A DNA stretch of 40,271 bases from the NCBI GenBank assembly GCA_013334325.1, contig JAAXXT010000022.1:1-40271 (forward strand), written 5' to 3'. How positions within the stretch are numbered: position 1 is the first letter of the stretch; the number at the start of each line of letters is the position of its first letter. The notes under the pieces were generated by a model. It made no database searches. It worked only from the letters and a program-made list of their open reading frames with translations, and was not told the origin of the DNA. This DNA is from Erysipelotrichaceae bacterium. Its GTDB lineage: Bacteria; Bacillota_I; Bacilli_A; Erysipelotrichales; Erysipelotrichaceae. Shown piece after piece: positions 16,100-24,725 of the stretch. A program made the translations under genes and the position numbers.

Positions 16100-16149
16100 G
16101 ACATTCTCTTTATGAATGTCGATTGAGTCGGTTTCTCCCGACTTTTTTT
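16100..16149 (+). terminator. Riboswitch expression platform terminator
   Basis: A hairpin GACATTC/GAATGTC (16100-16106, 16114-16120) is followed by an intrinsic terminator AGTCGG/CCGACT (16126-16131, 16138-16143) and seven Ts (16143-16149). Ligand binding should favour termination, as in other guanine riboswitches. I could not identify the antiterminator partner by eye. Confidence 0.72.
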
Positions 16150-16192
16150 ATTTGCGGGGTTAGTTCTATACAGAAAGAAAAAGGAGAAAGAA

Positions 16193-17572
16193 ATGGAAAA
16201 GTTTTTCAAGCTTAAGTTTTACGGTACAAATGTTCGCACCGAAGTCGTAGCTGGTTTTACAACCTTCTTCACAATGGCTTACATTCTTATCGTCAACCCG
16301 AACATCTTAGGAAATACGGGATTGGATAAAGGAGCCTTATTCTTGGCTACTGTCTTCGCATCAGCGATCGGGACCTTGGTTATGGGCTTATTCGCCAATG
16401 TACCTTATGCCTTGGCGCCGGGGATGGGCCTCAATGCCTTCTTTACATTCGTTGTCGTATTTGGTTTAGGTTTTACCCCTTATGAAGCATTAGGAATGGT
16501 CTTCATCTGTGGTATCATCAATATCTTGATTACAGTTACTCGTATTCGTAAACACATCGTTAAGTCTATTCCTTTATCACTACAACACGCTATTGGTGGT
16601 GGTATTGGTTTATTCATCGCTTTCATTGGTTTGAATGATGCCAGAATGTTGTTATTGGCTCCGTTCAATGAATACGGAACAGGTTATACTGAACTCTTAG
16701 CGTTCAAAACTGCACCTCAAGTATTATTCATCATCGGTTTGGTTCTATGTGTTGTCTTAATGGCTAAAAAAGTAAAAGGCGCGATGTTGATCGCCATCAT
16801 CTTGACCACGCTTATTGGGATCCCTATGGGCGTTGTCAATATCAGTGGAGCCAGTGTCAATCCTACAGCCATCGGCGATGCTTTCGCTGCTTTAGGAAAT
16901 GTCTTTGGGAAAGCTGTTACTGATGGTTTACCTTCACTATTCTCAAATGCTTCTCGTTTACCAGTCGTATTAACGACCATCTTTGCTTTCTCACTGTCTG
17001 ATACCTTTGATACCATCGGGACCTTTATTGGAACTGGTCGTCGTTCAGGCATCTTCAGTAAGGAAGATGAATACGCTTTAGAAAACGGTAAAGGATTCTC
17101 TAGCCGTATGGACAAAGCTTTGTTTGCGGATTCTATCGCAACTTCAGTTGGGGCCATCTTAGGGACTTCCAATACAACGACTTATATTGAATCTGCTGCT
17201 GGGATCGAAGAAGGCGGACGTACAGGCTTAACAGCTGTTGTCGTTGCGGTCTTATTCTTAGTCTCTATTGTTGCTGCTCCGTTTGTAGGTATGGTTCCTG
17301 CTCAAGCAACTGGACCGATCTTGGTCATCGTTGGTATCTTGATGGCTTCATCTTTCGCAGACATCAACTGGTCTGATTTCTCAGAAGCAGTTCCTGCCTT
17401 CTTTGCGGCAAGTATGATGGCTTTCTCTTACAACATCACGGTTGGGATCGCCTGGGCCTTTATCTCTTATACCTTGATTAAGATCGTTACTGGTAAGTTT
17501 AAAGAAGTTCATCCAATCCTATTGGTTGCGACCATCTTATTCTTAGCGAACTTCGTCTTGGCTGCCATCTAA
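16193..17572 (+). CDS. Purine permease of the AzgA/PbuG type (NCS2)
   Basis: A 459-residue membrane protein with about 12-14 helices. It carries TEVVAGFTTFFTMAYILIVNP at the N-terminus, APGMGLNAFF near residue 80 and, later, FSLSDTFDTIGTFIGTG and TTTYIESAAGIEEGGRTGLT, all diagnostic of AzgA-like hypoxanthine/guanine/adenine transporters. A guanine riboswitch precedes it, so guanine or hypoxanthine import shut off by excess purine is the likely role. AGGAGA lies upstream of ATG at 16193. It stands between rnmV and rsmA, a place without a permease in Bacillus, and ends in its own terminator. Confidence 0.93.
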   Translation: MEKFFKLKFYGTNVRTEVVAGFTTFFTMAYILIVNPNILGNTGLDKGALFLATVFASAIGTLVMGLFANVPYALAPGMGLNAFFTFVVVFGLGFTPYEALGMVFICGIINILITVTRIRKHIVKSIPLSLQHAIGGGIGLFIAFIGLNDARMLLLAPFNEYGTGYTELLAFKTAPQVLFIIGLVLCVVLMAKKVKGAMLIAIILTTLIGIPMGVVNISGASVNPTAIGDAFAALGNVFGKAVTDGLPSLFSNASRLPVVLTTIFAFSLSDTFDTIGTFIGTGRRSGIFSKEDEYALENGKGFSSRMDKALFADSIATSVGAILGTSNTTTYIESAAGIEEGGRTGLTAVVVAVLFLVSIVAAPFVGMVPAQATGPILVIVGILMASSFADINWSDFSEAVPAFFAASMMAFSYNITVGIAWAFISYTLIKIVTGKFKEVHPILLVATILFLANFVLAAI

Positions 17573-17591
17573 GTTCACTTAATCTTCATCT

Positions 17592-17620
17592 AAACGGTAA
17601 CTCTGCTTACCGTTTTTTTA
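17592..17620 (+). terminator. Terminator of the purine permease
   Basis: A 9-bp stem AAACGGTAA (17592-17600) with TTACCGTTT (17607-17615), a six-base loop and a run of seven Ts ending at 17619. Confidence 0.85.
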
Positions 17621-17629
17621 TGGCTTAGA

Positions 17630-17638
17630 TGGTATAAT
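17630..17638 (+). promoter_or_regulatory. Extended -10 promoter of rsmA
   Basis: TGGTATAAT (TATAAT at 17633-17638) lies ten bases before the ATG at 17649, leaving a leader of only a few bases and no Shine-Dalgarno. Confidence 0.55.
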
Positions 17639-17648
17639 AAATGTGCTT

Positions 17649-18464
17649 ATGACCAAAAACATCAGTACACACAAAGAGACGTCTCGTCTACTTCAAGAAA
17701 ATAAGCTTCACGCCAAGAAGAAATACGGCCAGAATTTTATCATAGATAGCTCAGTGGTTGAAAAGATCGCTCGTTTAAGCAACTCAAAAGATGAGATCGT
17801 AATAGAAGTAGGCCCAGGATTAGGGGCCTTGACCCAGCAATTGGCTCTGGTAGCGCGTAAGGTAGTTGCCTATGAGATAGATAGCGATTGTGTTAAAGTG
17901 CTCTGTGAGAGCTTTAAAGAGACCAATGTTGAGATCATTCAACAGGATTTCTTAACTGTAGATTCAGATATGATCATAAAAACAGGGGCGAAGGTTCTAG
18001 TAGGCAACTTACCTTACTACATCACTACGCCCATTCTTTTTCATGTTTTAGAAGATCTTCCTTCGATAAGATCCATTACGATCATGGTTCAAAAGGAGGT
18101 CGCTGATCGATTCAGTGCCTTGCCTTCCACCAAAGACTACAATGCCTTATCGGTCATCATTCAAACCTTATGTGAAGTAAAGACCATCATGAAGGTTAAA
18201 CCTCATGTCTTCTTTCCTCAACCTACGATAGATTCTTCTGTAGTTCAGTTGATTAGAAAAGATCTCACTCAAGATATGGCTCCTTTCTTTGAATTTGTGA
18301 AGCTTGCGTTTACTCAACGTCGTAAGACCTTGACCAATAATCTTAAATCGATCCCTAATATCCAAGAACATCTACTGGCCTGTGGTCATAGGATCGACAT
18401 CAGGGCTGAAGCCATCAGTCCTCAAGCGTGGTATACGCTCTATACGAGGATCTATGAAAATTAA
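17649..18464 (+). CDS. rsmA: 16S rRNA dimethyladenosine transferase RsmA (KsgA)
   Basis: Dimethylates two adjacent adenosines near the 3' end of 16S rRNA using S-adenosylmethionine. Motifs: KKYGQNFIID near residue 25, SAM site VIEVGPGLGALTQQL near 52, and the catalytic NLPYYITTPI near 119. The 271-residue length is usual. ATG 17649 is preferred to GTG 17643, which would begin before the expected transcript start. The last 11 bases overlap ispE. The gene follows rnmV and the permease, keeping the Bacillus rnmV-ksgA-ispE order. Confidence 0.97.
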   Translation: MTKNISTHKETSRLLQENKLHAKKKYGQNFIIDSSVVEKIARLSNSKDEIVIEVGPGLGALTQQLALVARKVVAYEIDSDCVKVLCESFKETNVEIIQQDFLTVDSDMIIKTGAKVLVGNLPYYITTPILFHVLEDLPSIRSITIMVQKEVADRFSALPSTKDYNALSVIIQTLCEVKTIMKVKPHVFFPQPTIDSSVVQLIRKDLTQDMAPFFEFVKLAFTQRRKTLTNNLKSIPNIQEHLLACGHRIDIRAEAISPQAWYTLYTRIYEN

Positions 18465-19293
18465 AGCATACGCAAAAATAAATGTGGGACTCGATGTGGT
18501 CTCAAAACGAGATGATGGCTATCATGAGCTTAGTATGGTGATGCTTCCGATAGAGCTCTATGACCTCATCGATATTGAGCCTGCCTTAGAGGCAAGCTTT
18601 AGATGTACACCGCCTTATCGTATTCGTCCTGAAAAGAATACCTTACTTAAGGCGATTGAAGTATGTCGAGAAGCCCATCCTTTTGAGACTCAGTTCAGGA
18701 TCCATCTTCATAAGACGATCCCTTCTCAAGCAGGTCTAGGAGGTGGGAGTTCAGATGCGGCTGCCATCATCAATTATCTCGATGATTACTTTAAATGGAA
18801 CTTATGCGATGAAGAAAAAATAAGCTTGGCCGTAAAAGTAGGCGCAGATGTCCCGTTTTGTCTGTTTAATAAGCCTGCCATCGTGAGTGGGATAGGCGAG
18901 AAGCTACACTTCTTTACGATGAAGAAGCCTTTGAATCTAGTGTTGATCCAGCCTCATAAAGGGGTCTCTACGAAGCTTGCGTTTAAAGATTTAGATATTC
19001 CCAACTTGGTTCATCCTAAGATAAGTGATATCGCACTGGCCTTAAAAGAAGGCAATGAGTTAGCTTTGTATGAAAGTATGGGCAATAGTTTAGAAGATAA
19101 GGCCATCAGTTTAGTTCCTGAGATAGAATTGATCAAAAAAGAACTCTTAGATTATGGTTTAGAATTTTCGATGATGACAGGAAGTGGATCAGTGGTCATG
19201 GGCTTTAGTCAAGATGAAGGACTGCTTCATAGAGCCACAAAAGACTTAAAATCTCATTATCGTTTCGTTAGATTAACGAAAGTTCTAGATTAA
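18454..19293 (+). CDS. ispE: 4-diphosphocytidyl-2-C-methyl-D-erythritol kinase IspE
   Basis: A GHMP kinase of the MEP isoprenoid pathway that phosphorylates CDP-methylerythritol at the 2-hydroxyl. ATG 18454, preceded by GAGGA, gives 280 residues beginning MKIKAYAKINVGLDV, the classical IspE start; the frame extends upstream inside rsmA but without family similarity. PSQAGLGGGSSDAAA near residue 92 is the ATP-binding loop and MTGSGSVVMG near 252 the C-terminal glycine motif. Overlap with rsmA suggests coupled translation. It shows that the host makes isoprenoids by the MEP route. Confidence 0.96.
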   Translation: MKIKAYAKINVGLDVVSKRDDGYHELSMVMLPIELYDLIDIEPALEASFRCTPPYRIRPEKNTLLKAIEVCREAHPFETQFRIHLHKTIPSQAGLGGGSSDAAAIINYLDDYFKWNLCDEEKISLAVKVGADVPFCLFNKPAIVSGIGEKLHFFTMKKPLNLVLIQPHKGVSTKLAFKDLDIPNLVHPKISDIALALKEGNELALYESMGNSLEDKAISLVPEIELIKKELLDYGLEFSMMTGSGSVVMGFSQDEGLLHRATKDLKSHYRFVRLTKVLD

Positions 19294-19341
19294 CTTTATT
19301 AAAGCCTAGATTTTGAGTAAAATAGAGTAAAGGGGTCAAAC

Positions 19342-20700
19342 ATGAGAAATGCGATCGTATTAGCAGCCGGTAAAGGCACCCGAATGAAATCATCTCTTCC
19401 TAAGGTCATGCATAAGATCTTAGGGCAACCGATGATTGGGCATGTCATAACCCATTTAAACGAAGTCCATACGGATAAAAACATCATGGTTGTAGGTCAT
19501 GGGGCAGAAATGATCCAAGACTATCTAAAAGATCAAGTTTCTTTTGCCTTACAACTTGAACAAAAAGGCACAGGTCATGCGGTCTTGCAAGCTATTGATC
19601 AATTGGATCCTACTGGGGATACGATTCTTTTGTATGGAGATTGTCCTTGTGTTCAAAGTGAAACCATCGAATGGTTGTTTGAATCCAATCAAGATTATGA
19701 TCTTACTGTACTTACTGCTTTCTTCTTTGATCCTGCTAAATATGGCAGAATCGTAAGAGATAAGAAACAAAGGGTCAAAAAGATCGTAGAGTATAAGGAT
19801 TGTTCAAAAAACGAGCTCAACATCAAAGAAGTCAATACAGGGATCTATTGTTTCAAAAACGAGATGTTGATCAAACACATCAAAGAGATCACCAACAATA
19901 ACGCTCAAAACGAATACTATATTACGGATCTTGTTGAGATATTCATCAACAATGGCTTAAAAGTTCAAGCCATCTCCGTAAAAGACAATGATGAAGTCAT
20001 GGGAGTCAATGATCGACTCGATCTATTAAACGCTCAACGTTGGATCCAAAAAAAGATCAATAATGCGTGGCTTGATAAAGGTGTGACTTTCATTAATCCC
20101 TTAGGGACCTATATCTCGCTTCAAACGACTTTCGATGAAGATGTCGTCTTATATCCTAATATTTATCTAGAAGGTAAAAACCATATCGGAAGAGGAACCA
20201 CCATCTTACCTGGATCCTTCCTCATCAATTCTAAGATCGGCGAAGATGTAACTGTCGATGCCTCAAGGATCACAGACAGTGTGGTAGGTAATAAGGTCAA
20301 TATAGGACCTTACGCTCACTTAAGAGGTCATACTGAGATATCTGATGGGAATCGTATAGGGAACTTCGTTGAGATGAAGAATGCGAAACTAGGAAAGAAT
20401 ACAAGATGTGCTCATTTGACTTATCTAGGAGACACAGAAGTAGGTGAAGACGTCAACTTCGGTTGTGGCGTAGTTACGGTCAACTATGATGGGAAACATA
20501 AATTTAAGACTAAGATTGGTGATCATGCCTTCATTGGATCCAATGTGAATCTGATCGCACCGATAGAAGTCGGTAAGAATGCGGTCATTGCGGCTGGATC
20601 TACCGTTGATAAGGATGTGCCTGAGAATGATTTGGCCATTGCCCGTCAACGTCAAGAGAATAAACCCGGTTTAGGGTTGAAATACATTCAAAAGAAATAA
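19342..20700 (+). CDS. glmU: Bifunctional N-acetylglucosamine-1-phosphate uridyltransferase/acetyltransferase GlmU
   Basis: Makes UDP-GlcNAc, the entry sugar for peptidoglycan and other wall polymers. The N-terminal pyrophosphorylase domain shows LAAGKGTRMKSSLPKVMHKI (residues 7-26), QKGTGHAV and YGDCP. From about residue 250 the left-handed beta-helix hexapeptide repeats begin, with RGHTEI, NFVEMKNA, HLTYLGDTEVG and FGCGVVTVNYDG, completing the acetyltransferase. At 452 residues it is full length. GGGG seven bases before ATG is the ribosome site. The Bacillus spoVG and purR genes that normally sit between ispE and glmU are absent. Confidence 0.97.
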   Translation: MRNAIVLAAGKGTRMKSSLPKVMHKILGQPMIGHVITHLNEVHTDKNIMVVGHGAEMIQDYLKDQVSFALQLEQKGTGHAVLQAIDQLDPTGDTILLYGDCPCVQSETIEWLFESNQDYDLTVLTAFFFDPAKYGRIVRDKKQRVKKIVEYKDCSKNELNIKEVNTGIYCFKNEMLIKHIKEITNNNAQNEYYITDLVEIFINNGLKVQAISVKDNDEVMGVNDRLDLLNAQRWIQKKINNAWLDKGVTFINPLGTYISLQTTFDEDVVLYPNIYLEGKNHIGRGTTILPGSFLINSKIGEDVTVDASRITDSVVGNKVNIGPYAHLRGHTEISDGNRIGNFVEMKNAKLGKNTRCAHLTYLGDTEVGEDVNFGCGVVTVNYDGKHKFKTKIGDHAFIGSNVNLIAPIEVGKNAVIAAGSTVDKDVPENDLAIARQRQENKPGLGLKYIQKK

Positions 20701-20710
20701 GGGGAACACC

Positions 20711-21670
20711 ATGAACGACACCATTGTATTCGCATTATCTTCCAGTGTAGAGCTCGCCGATGAGATCTGCGTCCATTTAGGCATTAAACGAGGCAAGTGT
20801 TCAGTGAAGCACTTCGCGGATGGGGAAATCATCGTTGAACCCGATGAGACCGTTCGTGGACGACATGTCTTCTTGATCCAATCGACTTGTGCTCCTGTCT
20901 CAGAAACCTTGATGGAAGTCTTGGTTGCCTTAGATGCCTTAAAAAGAGCTTCAGCTGAATACATTACAGTAGTCATGCCTTATTATGGCTACGCTAGACA
21001 AGATCGTAAGGCAAGACCACGTCAGCCTATTACCGCAAAATTAGTAGCTGATCTTCTACAGGTCGCAGGGGCTGATCGTATCATCACCTTAGATCTTCAT
21101 GCGCCTCAGATCCAAGGCTTCTTCAATGTCCCTATCGATGATCTGACATGTGTCGCCATGATCGGACAGTATTTTAGAGCCAAAAAATTCAAAGAAGAAG
21201 TCGTTATCGTATCTCCTGATCATGGGGGAGCGACCAGAGCTCGTAACTTAGCTGAATACATCGACAACAGCACCATCGCCATCATCGATAAACGTCGTAC
21301 TCAACCTAATGTCGCAGAAGCCCTCAATCTTATTGGGGACGTCAATGGGAAGATCGCCATCATCATCGATGACATCGTCGATACAGGTGGATCCTTAATG
21401 GGTGGTGTCGATATGTTGTATAAGAATGGCGCTAAAGAAGTATATTGTGCCTGTAGTCATGGGATCTTATCCGGTAATGCAGTCCAAAGAATCCACGATT
21501 CTAAGATCAAAGAATTGGTTATTACCAATTCCATCCCTATGAATGACGCAAAACGAGCTGAACCTAAGATCAAACAGATCTCTATCGCCTATATGTTGGC
21601 GAAAACCATCCAAGCCATTCAACACCATACCTCTGTTTCAGAGATCTATAATCTCTTTAACGATAAATAA
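20711..21670 (+). CDS. prs: Ribose-phosphate pyrophosphokinase
   Basis: Makes PRPP from ribose-5-phosphate and ATP for purine, pyrimidine, histidine and NAD synthesis. The 319-residue product has YYGYARQDRKARPRQPITAK near residue 95, the metal-binding DLHAPQIQGFF near 130, the flexible-loop VSPDHGGATRAR and the PRPP loop IIDDIVDTGGS near 219. It starts ten bases after glmU, the same order as in Bacillus, and is followed after a single base by a SemiSWEET gene. Confidence 0.96.
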   Translation: MNDTIVFALSSSVELADEICVHLGIKRGKCSVKHFADGEIIVEPDETVRGRHVFLIQSTCAPVSETLMEVLVALDALKRASAEYITVVMPYYGYARQDRKARPRQPITAKLVADLLQVAGADRIITLDLHAPQIQGFFNVPIDDLTCVAMIGQYFRAKKFKEEVVIVSPDHGGATRARNLAEYIDNSTIAIIDKRRTQPNVAEALNLIGDVNGKIAIIIDDIVDTGGSLMGGVDMLYKNGAKEVYCACSHGILSGNAVQRIHDSKIKELVITNSIPMNDAKRAEPKIKQISIAYMLAKTIQAIQHHTSVSEIYNLFNDK

Positions 21671-21671
21671 G

Positions 21672-21920
21672 ATGACACAATACATCGGGATGGTCGCAGC
21701 GGTATTGACCAGTGCTTCTTTTATCCCACAAGCAATTCAAGTCATCAAAACGAAGGATACTTCAGGCATATCCTTAAGTATGTATTCTATGTTTGTCTTA
21801 GGGGTTGCCTTATGGACAGTCCATGGGTTCATCATCAATGACCTCGCGGTCATCTTCGCCAACATAGTCACATTTTTCTTTGCCTCCATCGTCTTAGGCT
21901 ATAAAATCAAATACAAGTAA
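21672..21920 (+). CDS. SemiSWEET-family sugar transporter
   Basis: An 83-residue three-helix protein of the PQ-loop family. SFIPQAIQVIKTKDTSGIS contains the Pro-Gln hinge, and SMYSMFVLGVALWTVHG and NIVTFFFASIVLGYKIK are the second and third helices. SemiSWEETs dimerise and pass sugars or similar small solutes down their gradient. The ATG lies one base after the prs stop and has no clear Shine-Dalgarno, so it probably depends on ribosomes finishing prs. A longer frame from 21543 lies inside prs and is not plausible. Confidence 0.88.
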   Translation: MTQYIGMVAAVLTSASFIPQAIQVIKTKDTSGISLSMYSMFVLGVALWTVHGFIINDLAVIFANIVTFFFASIVLGYKIKYK

Positions 21921-21942
21921 AAGAGCGAAAGCTCTTTTTTAT
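21920..21942 (+). terminator. Terminator after the SemiSWEET gene
   Basis: AAGAGC (21921-21926), tetraloop GAAA, GCTCTT (21931-21936) and a T run. It begins right at the stop codon and closes the glmU-prs-SemiSWEET unit. Confidence 0.85.
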
Positions 21943-21997
21943 ATCCAAAAGATTGGACAGATCTTAAATGGGCTTAGGTGATTCTAGTTTATTCCGT

Positions 21998-22014
21998 TAT
22001 AATGAGACTAGGTG
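21998..22014 (+). promoter_or_regulatory. -10 element and RBS of addB
   Basis: TATAAT (21998-22003) is followed by AGGTG (22010-22014) and ATG at 22020. The predicted transcript would start close to the ribosome site. This placement rules out the GTG at 21978, which lies upstream of the promoter. Confidence 0.55.
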
Positions 22015-22019
22015 AACCT

Positions 22020-24725
22020 ATGACCCAAAACCATAAGACAGTTATACTAGAAAAACAAGCTCGTCAAAGCATCTTGATGGGGCTTTTAAAAGATCGATCT
22101 ACGATCACGGAAACCAACTTTGTCTCGCTTAATGTTTTTCTCAATACGCTTATAAAAGATGAGAAAAACGAAGACTGGTTTAAATGTGTCGCACTTTTAG
22201 AGAAAGAAGCGAATAAGTTTGGAGTATTAAAAACCATCCTAAGTTTTCCTATTACCTCTGAATCTTTATTAGAATTCATTCAGTTGATGGCGGATGAAGG
22301 CTGGACCCTTGATCAATTACCAACTCGTAATAAGAAAGAAGAAGAACTTAAAAAAGTACTCAGCTTGATTCTTTCTCAAGAAGGATTCGATCGTCGATTT
22401 AGACAATGGGAAAATGCCTCAAAATTAGATATGAGTCAAATGGAACTCACGGATAATTTCTATACCTATCCGATCTACAAAAGAATCAAGTCTTGGGAAA
22501 AACAAGATCTAAAGATCAATACCTTCTCAAATAAGAAAGCACAAGTAAAAGCTTACTATGCGAATAATCCACGATCTGAAGCTCAAGCCTGTGTCCAAAT
22601 GATCCTAGAAGATGAGATGGCTTATGAGGATCAGGTCATTGTATGTATGGATACAAATCAACAAAGCCAAGTAGAAAGTTTCTTACTGAAGTATAAAGTC
22701 CCTTATTTTAGAGTCAATGAACATAAAACGAATGCGTCGTTTAGATTGATCCAAGATCTCATCATCCTTAGACAAGATCCTTCCAATAAGAATTTAATCA
22801 ATTTGATTCAAAATGATTTGGTGGATACACAAGATCGATTAAGTTTGATGGATTATTTGAGAACCTTTAAGTTCGAAGTCTCTGAAGTTTTGAATCCACT
22901 TAATCATGTAGAACAGGCTTTTAAGAATTCAAACGTGAAAGAACTTTTAGGTGGGGAGAAGAGCACTGGAAAGTTTGAGCGTCTAGAGAAAAAAGCTGAA
23001 CGTGGTCTAAGTACAATCAGAAAACAATTGATCCAATTGATGAGCTTAGAACCTAAGCACTATGAAACCTTCATCTCAGGTCTCTTTGATTTGTTTATTG
23101 GATTCTTTAAAAACTTTAGTGATGAAGAAGTAGAAAGCATCAATAAGATCAAACAAACCTTAGAAGCTGCTCATCCTAGTTTTAAGTCGATGAAGGATCC
23201 TTATCCTCATCTCTTGTTTGCCTTATCTAAATTGACTTTATCGAATATACAATCTGGTGGAGTCATATTGAGCGATCTCAAACATGCCTTCATTCCCAAT
23301 AAAAAACGAGTGTTTATTTTAGGATGTACCCAAGAATTCTATCCTCAAAACCCAGTCAATGTGGGCCTCTTTGATGATGACTATCGATTAAGCATCATCA
23401 ACGATTCAAAAGAACGCTATGATTATCATAATAATAGTTTGATCAAACTCAGAGACTCCTTTGAGGAGGTCATTTACTCCTATGCTTTAGGAAGTTTAGA
23501 TGGGAAGAAAAAAGAAGTCCCCAATGAATTAAATACTTACTTCAATCAAGATACAGGCATCGCTCAACGATGGAAACTCATCGAGAAAGATAAGCTTGAG
23601 ACAGAAAAAGCCATTCGTTTATCAAAACCAAGTTCCGAAGCGATTTTCTTTAGTAAACAAGAACTCTATGGCAGTGTAAGCTCCCTTGAGAAATTCTTTC
23701 ATTGTCCTTATCAGTATTTCTTGACCACTGGTATAGGGTTACGGAGTGCTGAACGTTATACGATTGATTCTGCCGTATTAGGAACGCTTTATCACTATGC
23801 CTTGGAAAAAGGTATAGAGAAAGATCAAAAGGATTACGCTAAGAATATGTTTCTTAATGAAGCCGTTATCGTTGATCCTTTGTTTGAAGATCTAAAGGCA
23901 CTTTACCCTAAACAAAGCCATGAGATCGATCTTATGAGAAATAGAGCGATAAATCTCATTCGTTTAAGTTTGGAATTCTTAAAAGACAGAGAAGAGAACT
24001 CAGTCTTTACTCCACATGAAGTCGAAAAGAATTTTAATCAGATCATCGAAACAGGTAGAGACATCAAGCTTCATCTTAATGGCTTTATCGATCGTATCGA
24101 TACGACCAATGATGGCTTTATGATCATCGACTATAAGAGCTCCACGAAGAAGATGAGCGAAGCCAATGTGATGATTGGGCTTCAACTTCAATTGGCGACA
24201 TATATGTGGATGTGTGATCAATATCTTCAACTAGGATTACCATATGGGGCGTATTATTTTAGTTTTGGTCAAGAAAACATCAAGATGACGGCCTTAGGCT
24301 ATGATTTAAGAGCCAAAGAGATCTTGGATAAGGTTGATATGGAATCTGCTTGGTTTAAAGGACGTCGTTTATGCGGATGGACCACAGCTCCGATCACTAA
24401 GATCCCTGGTGAAAAGAAAGCTAAAGTGGATTCCAGCGATTATCAAAAAATAGATGCTTCTGCGAATCATATCGTAGGATGGTCACCCAAAGCCAATGGA
24501 GATTATTCCATAAAGGATTACTATGATCCATCCAAGATCTACGAACACCTAGAAGATCTCTATGGGTCCATGATCGATGATTTATCTCAAGCGAAAATAG
24601 AAAAACGTAATCTAGGTTCCTCTTGTCAGTACTGTGACTATAAACATTTCTGTCAGTTTAAAGGAAAGATACAAAAAGCACCGAAAGTGACCAAAGAGAA
24701 TGCGGTCTTGAGGATGGAAAAATGA
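22020..24725 (+). CDS. addB: AddB-like subunit of the AddAB helicase-nuclease, without Walker A
   Basis: AddB pairs with AddA to resect double-strand breaks. The 901-residue product has the C-terminal RecB-type nuclease, MIIDYKSSTKK near residue 700 with the catalytic Asp and Lys, and the four-cysteine iron-sulphur pattern: FHCPYQYF near 560 and CQYCDYKHFC near 868-878. The N-terminal half should be a helicase-like scaffold, but the first residues (MTQNHKTVILEKQARQS) show no GxxxxGK(S/T) loop. It is much shorter than the roughly 1160-residue Bacillus protein. It overlaps addA by ATGA. The start follows AGGTG. Confidence 0.87.
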   Translation: MTQNHKTVILEKQARQSILMGLLKDRSTITETNFVSLNVFLNTLIKDEKNEDWFKCVALLEKEANKFGVLKTILSFPITSESLLEFIQLMADEGWTLDQLPTRNKKEEELKKVLSLILSQEGFDRRFRQWENASKLDMSQMELTDNFYTYPIYKRIKSWEKQDLKINTFSNKKAQVKAYYANNPRSEAQACVQMILEDEMAYEDQVIVCMDTNQQSQVESFLLKYKVPYFRVNEHKTNASFRLIQDLIILRQDPSNKNLINLIQNDLVDTQDRLSLMDYLRTFKFEVSEVLNPLNHVEQAFKNSNVKELLGGEKSTGKFERLEKKAERGLSTIRKQLIQLMSLEPKHYETFISGLFDLFIGFFKNFSDEEVESINKIKQTLEAAHPSFKSMKDPYPHLLFALSKLTLSNIQSGGVILSDLKHAFIPNKKRVFILGCTQEFYPQNPVNVGLFDDDYRLSIINDSKERYDYHNNSLIKLRDSFEEVIYSYALGSLDGKKKEVPNELNTYFNQDTGIAQRWKLIEKDKLETEKAIRLSKPSSEAIFFSKQELYGSVSSLEKFFHCPYQYFLTTGIGLRSAERYTIDSAVLGTLYHYALEKGIEKDQKDYAKNMFLNEAVIVDPLFEDLKALYPKQSHEIDLMRNRAINLIRLSLEFLKDREENSVFTPHEVEKNFNQIIETGRDIKLHLNGFIDRIDTTNDGFMIIDYKSSTKKMSEANVMIGLQLQLATYMWMCDQYLQLGLPYGAYYFSFGQENIKMTALGYDLRAKEILDKVDMESAWFKGRRLCGWTTAPITKIPGEKKAKVDSSDYQKIDASANHIVGWSPKANGDYSIKDYYDPSKIYEHLEDLYGSMIDDLSQAKIEKRNLGSSCQYCDYKHFCQFKGKIQKAPKVTKENAVLRMEK

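Noticed and set aside
16717-17172. Minus-strand frame of 151 codons inside the purine permease
   Set aside because: Long but antisense to a clear membrane transporter; the composition follows from the codon bias of the sense strand.
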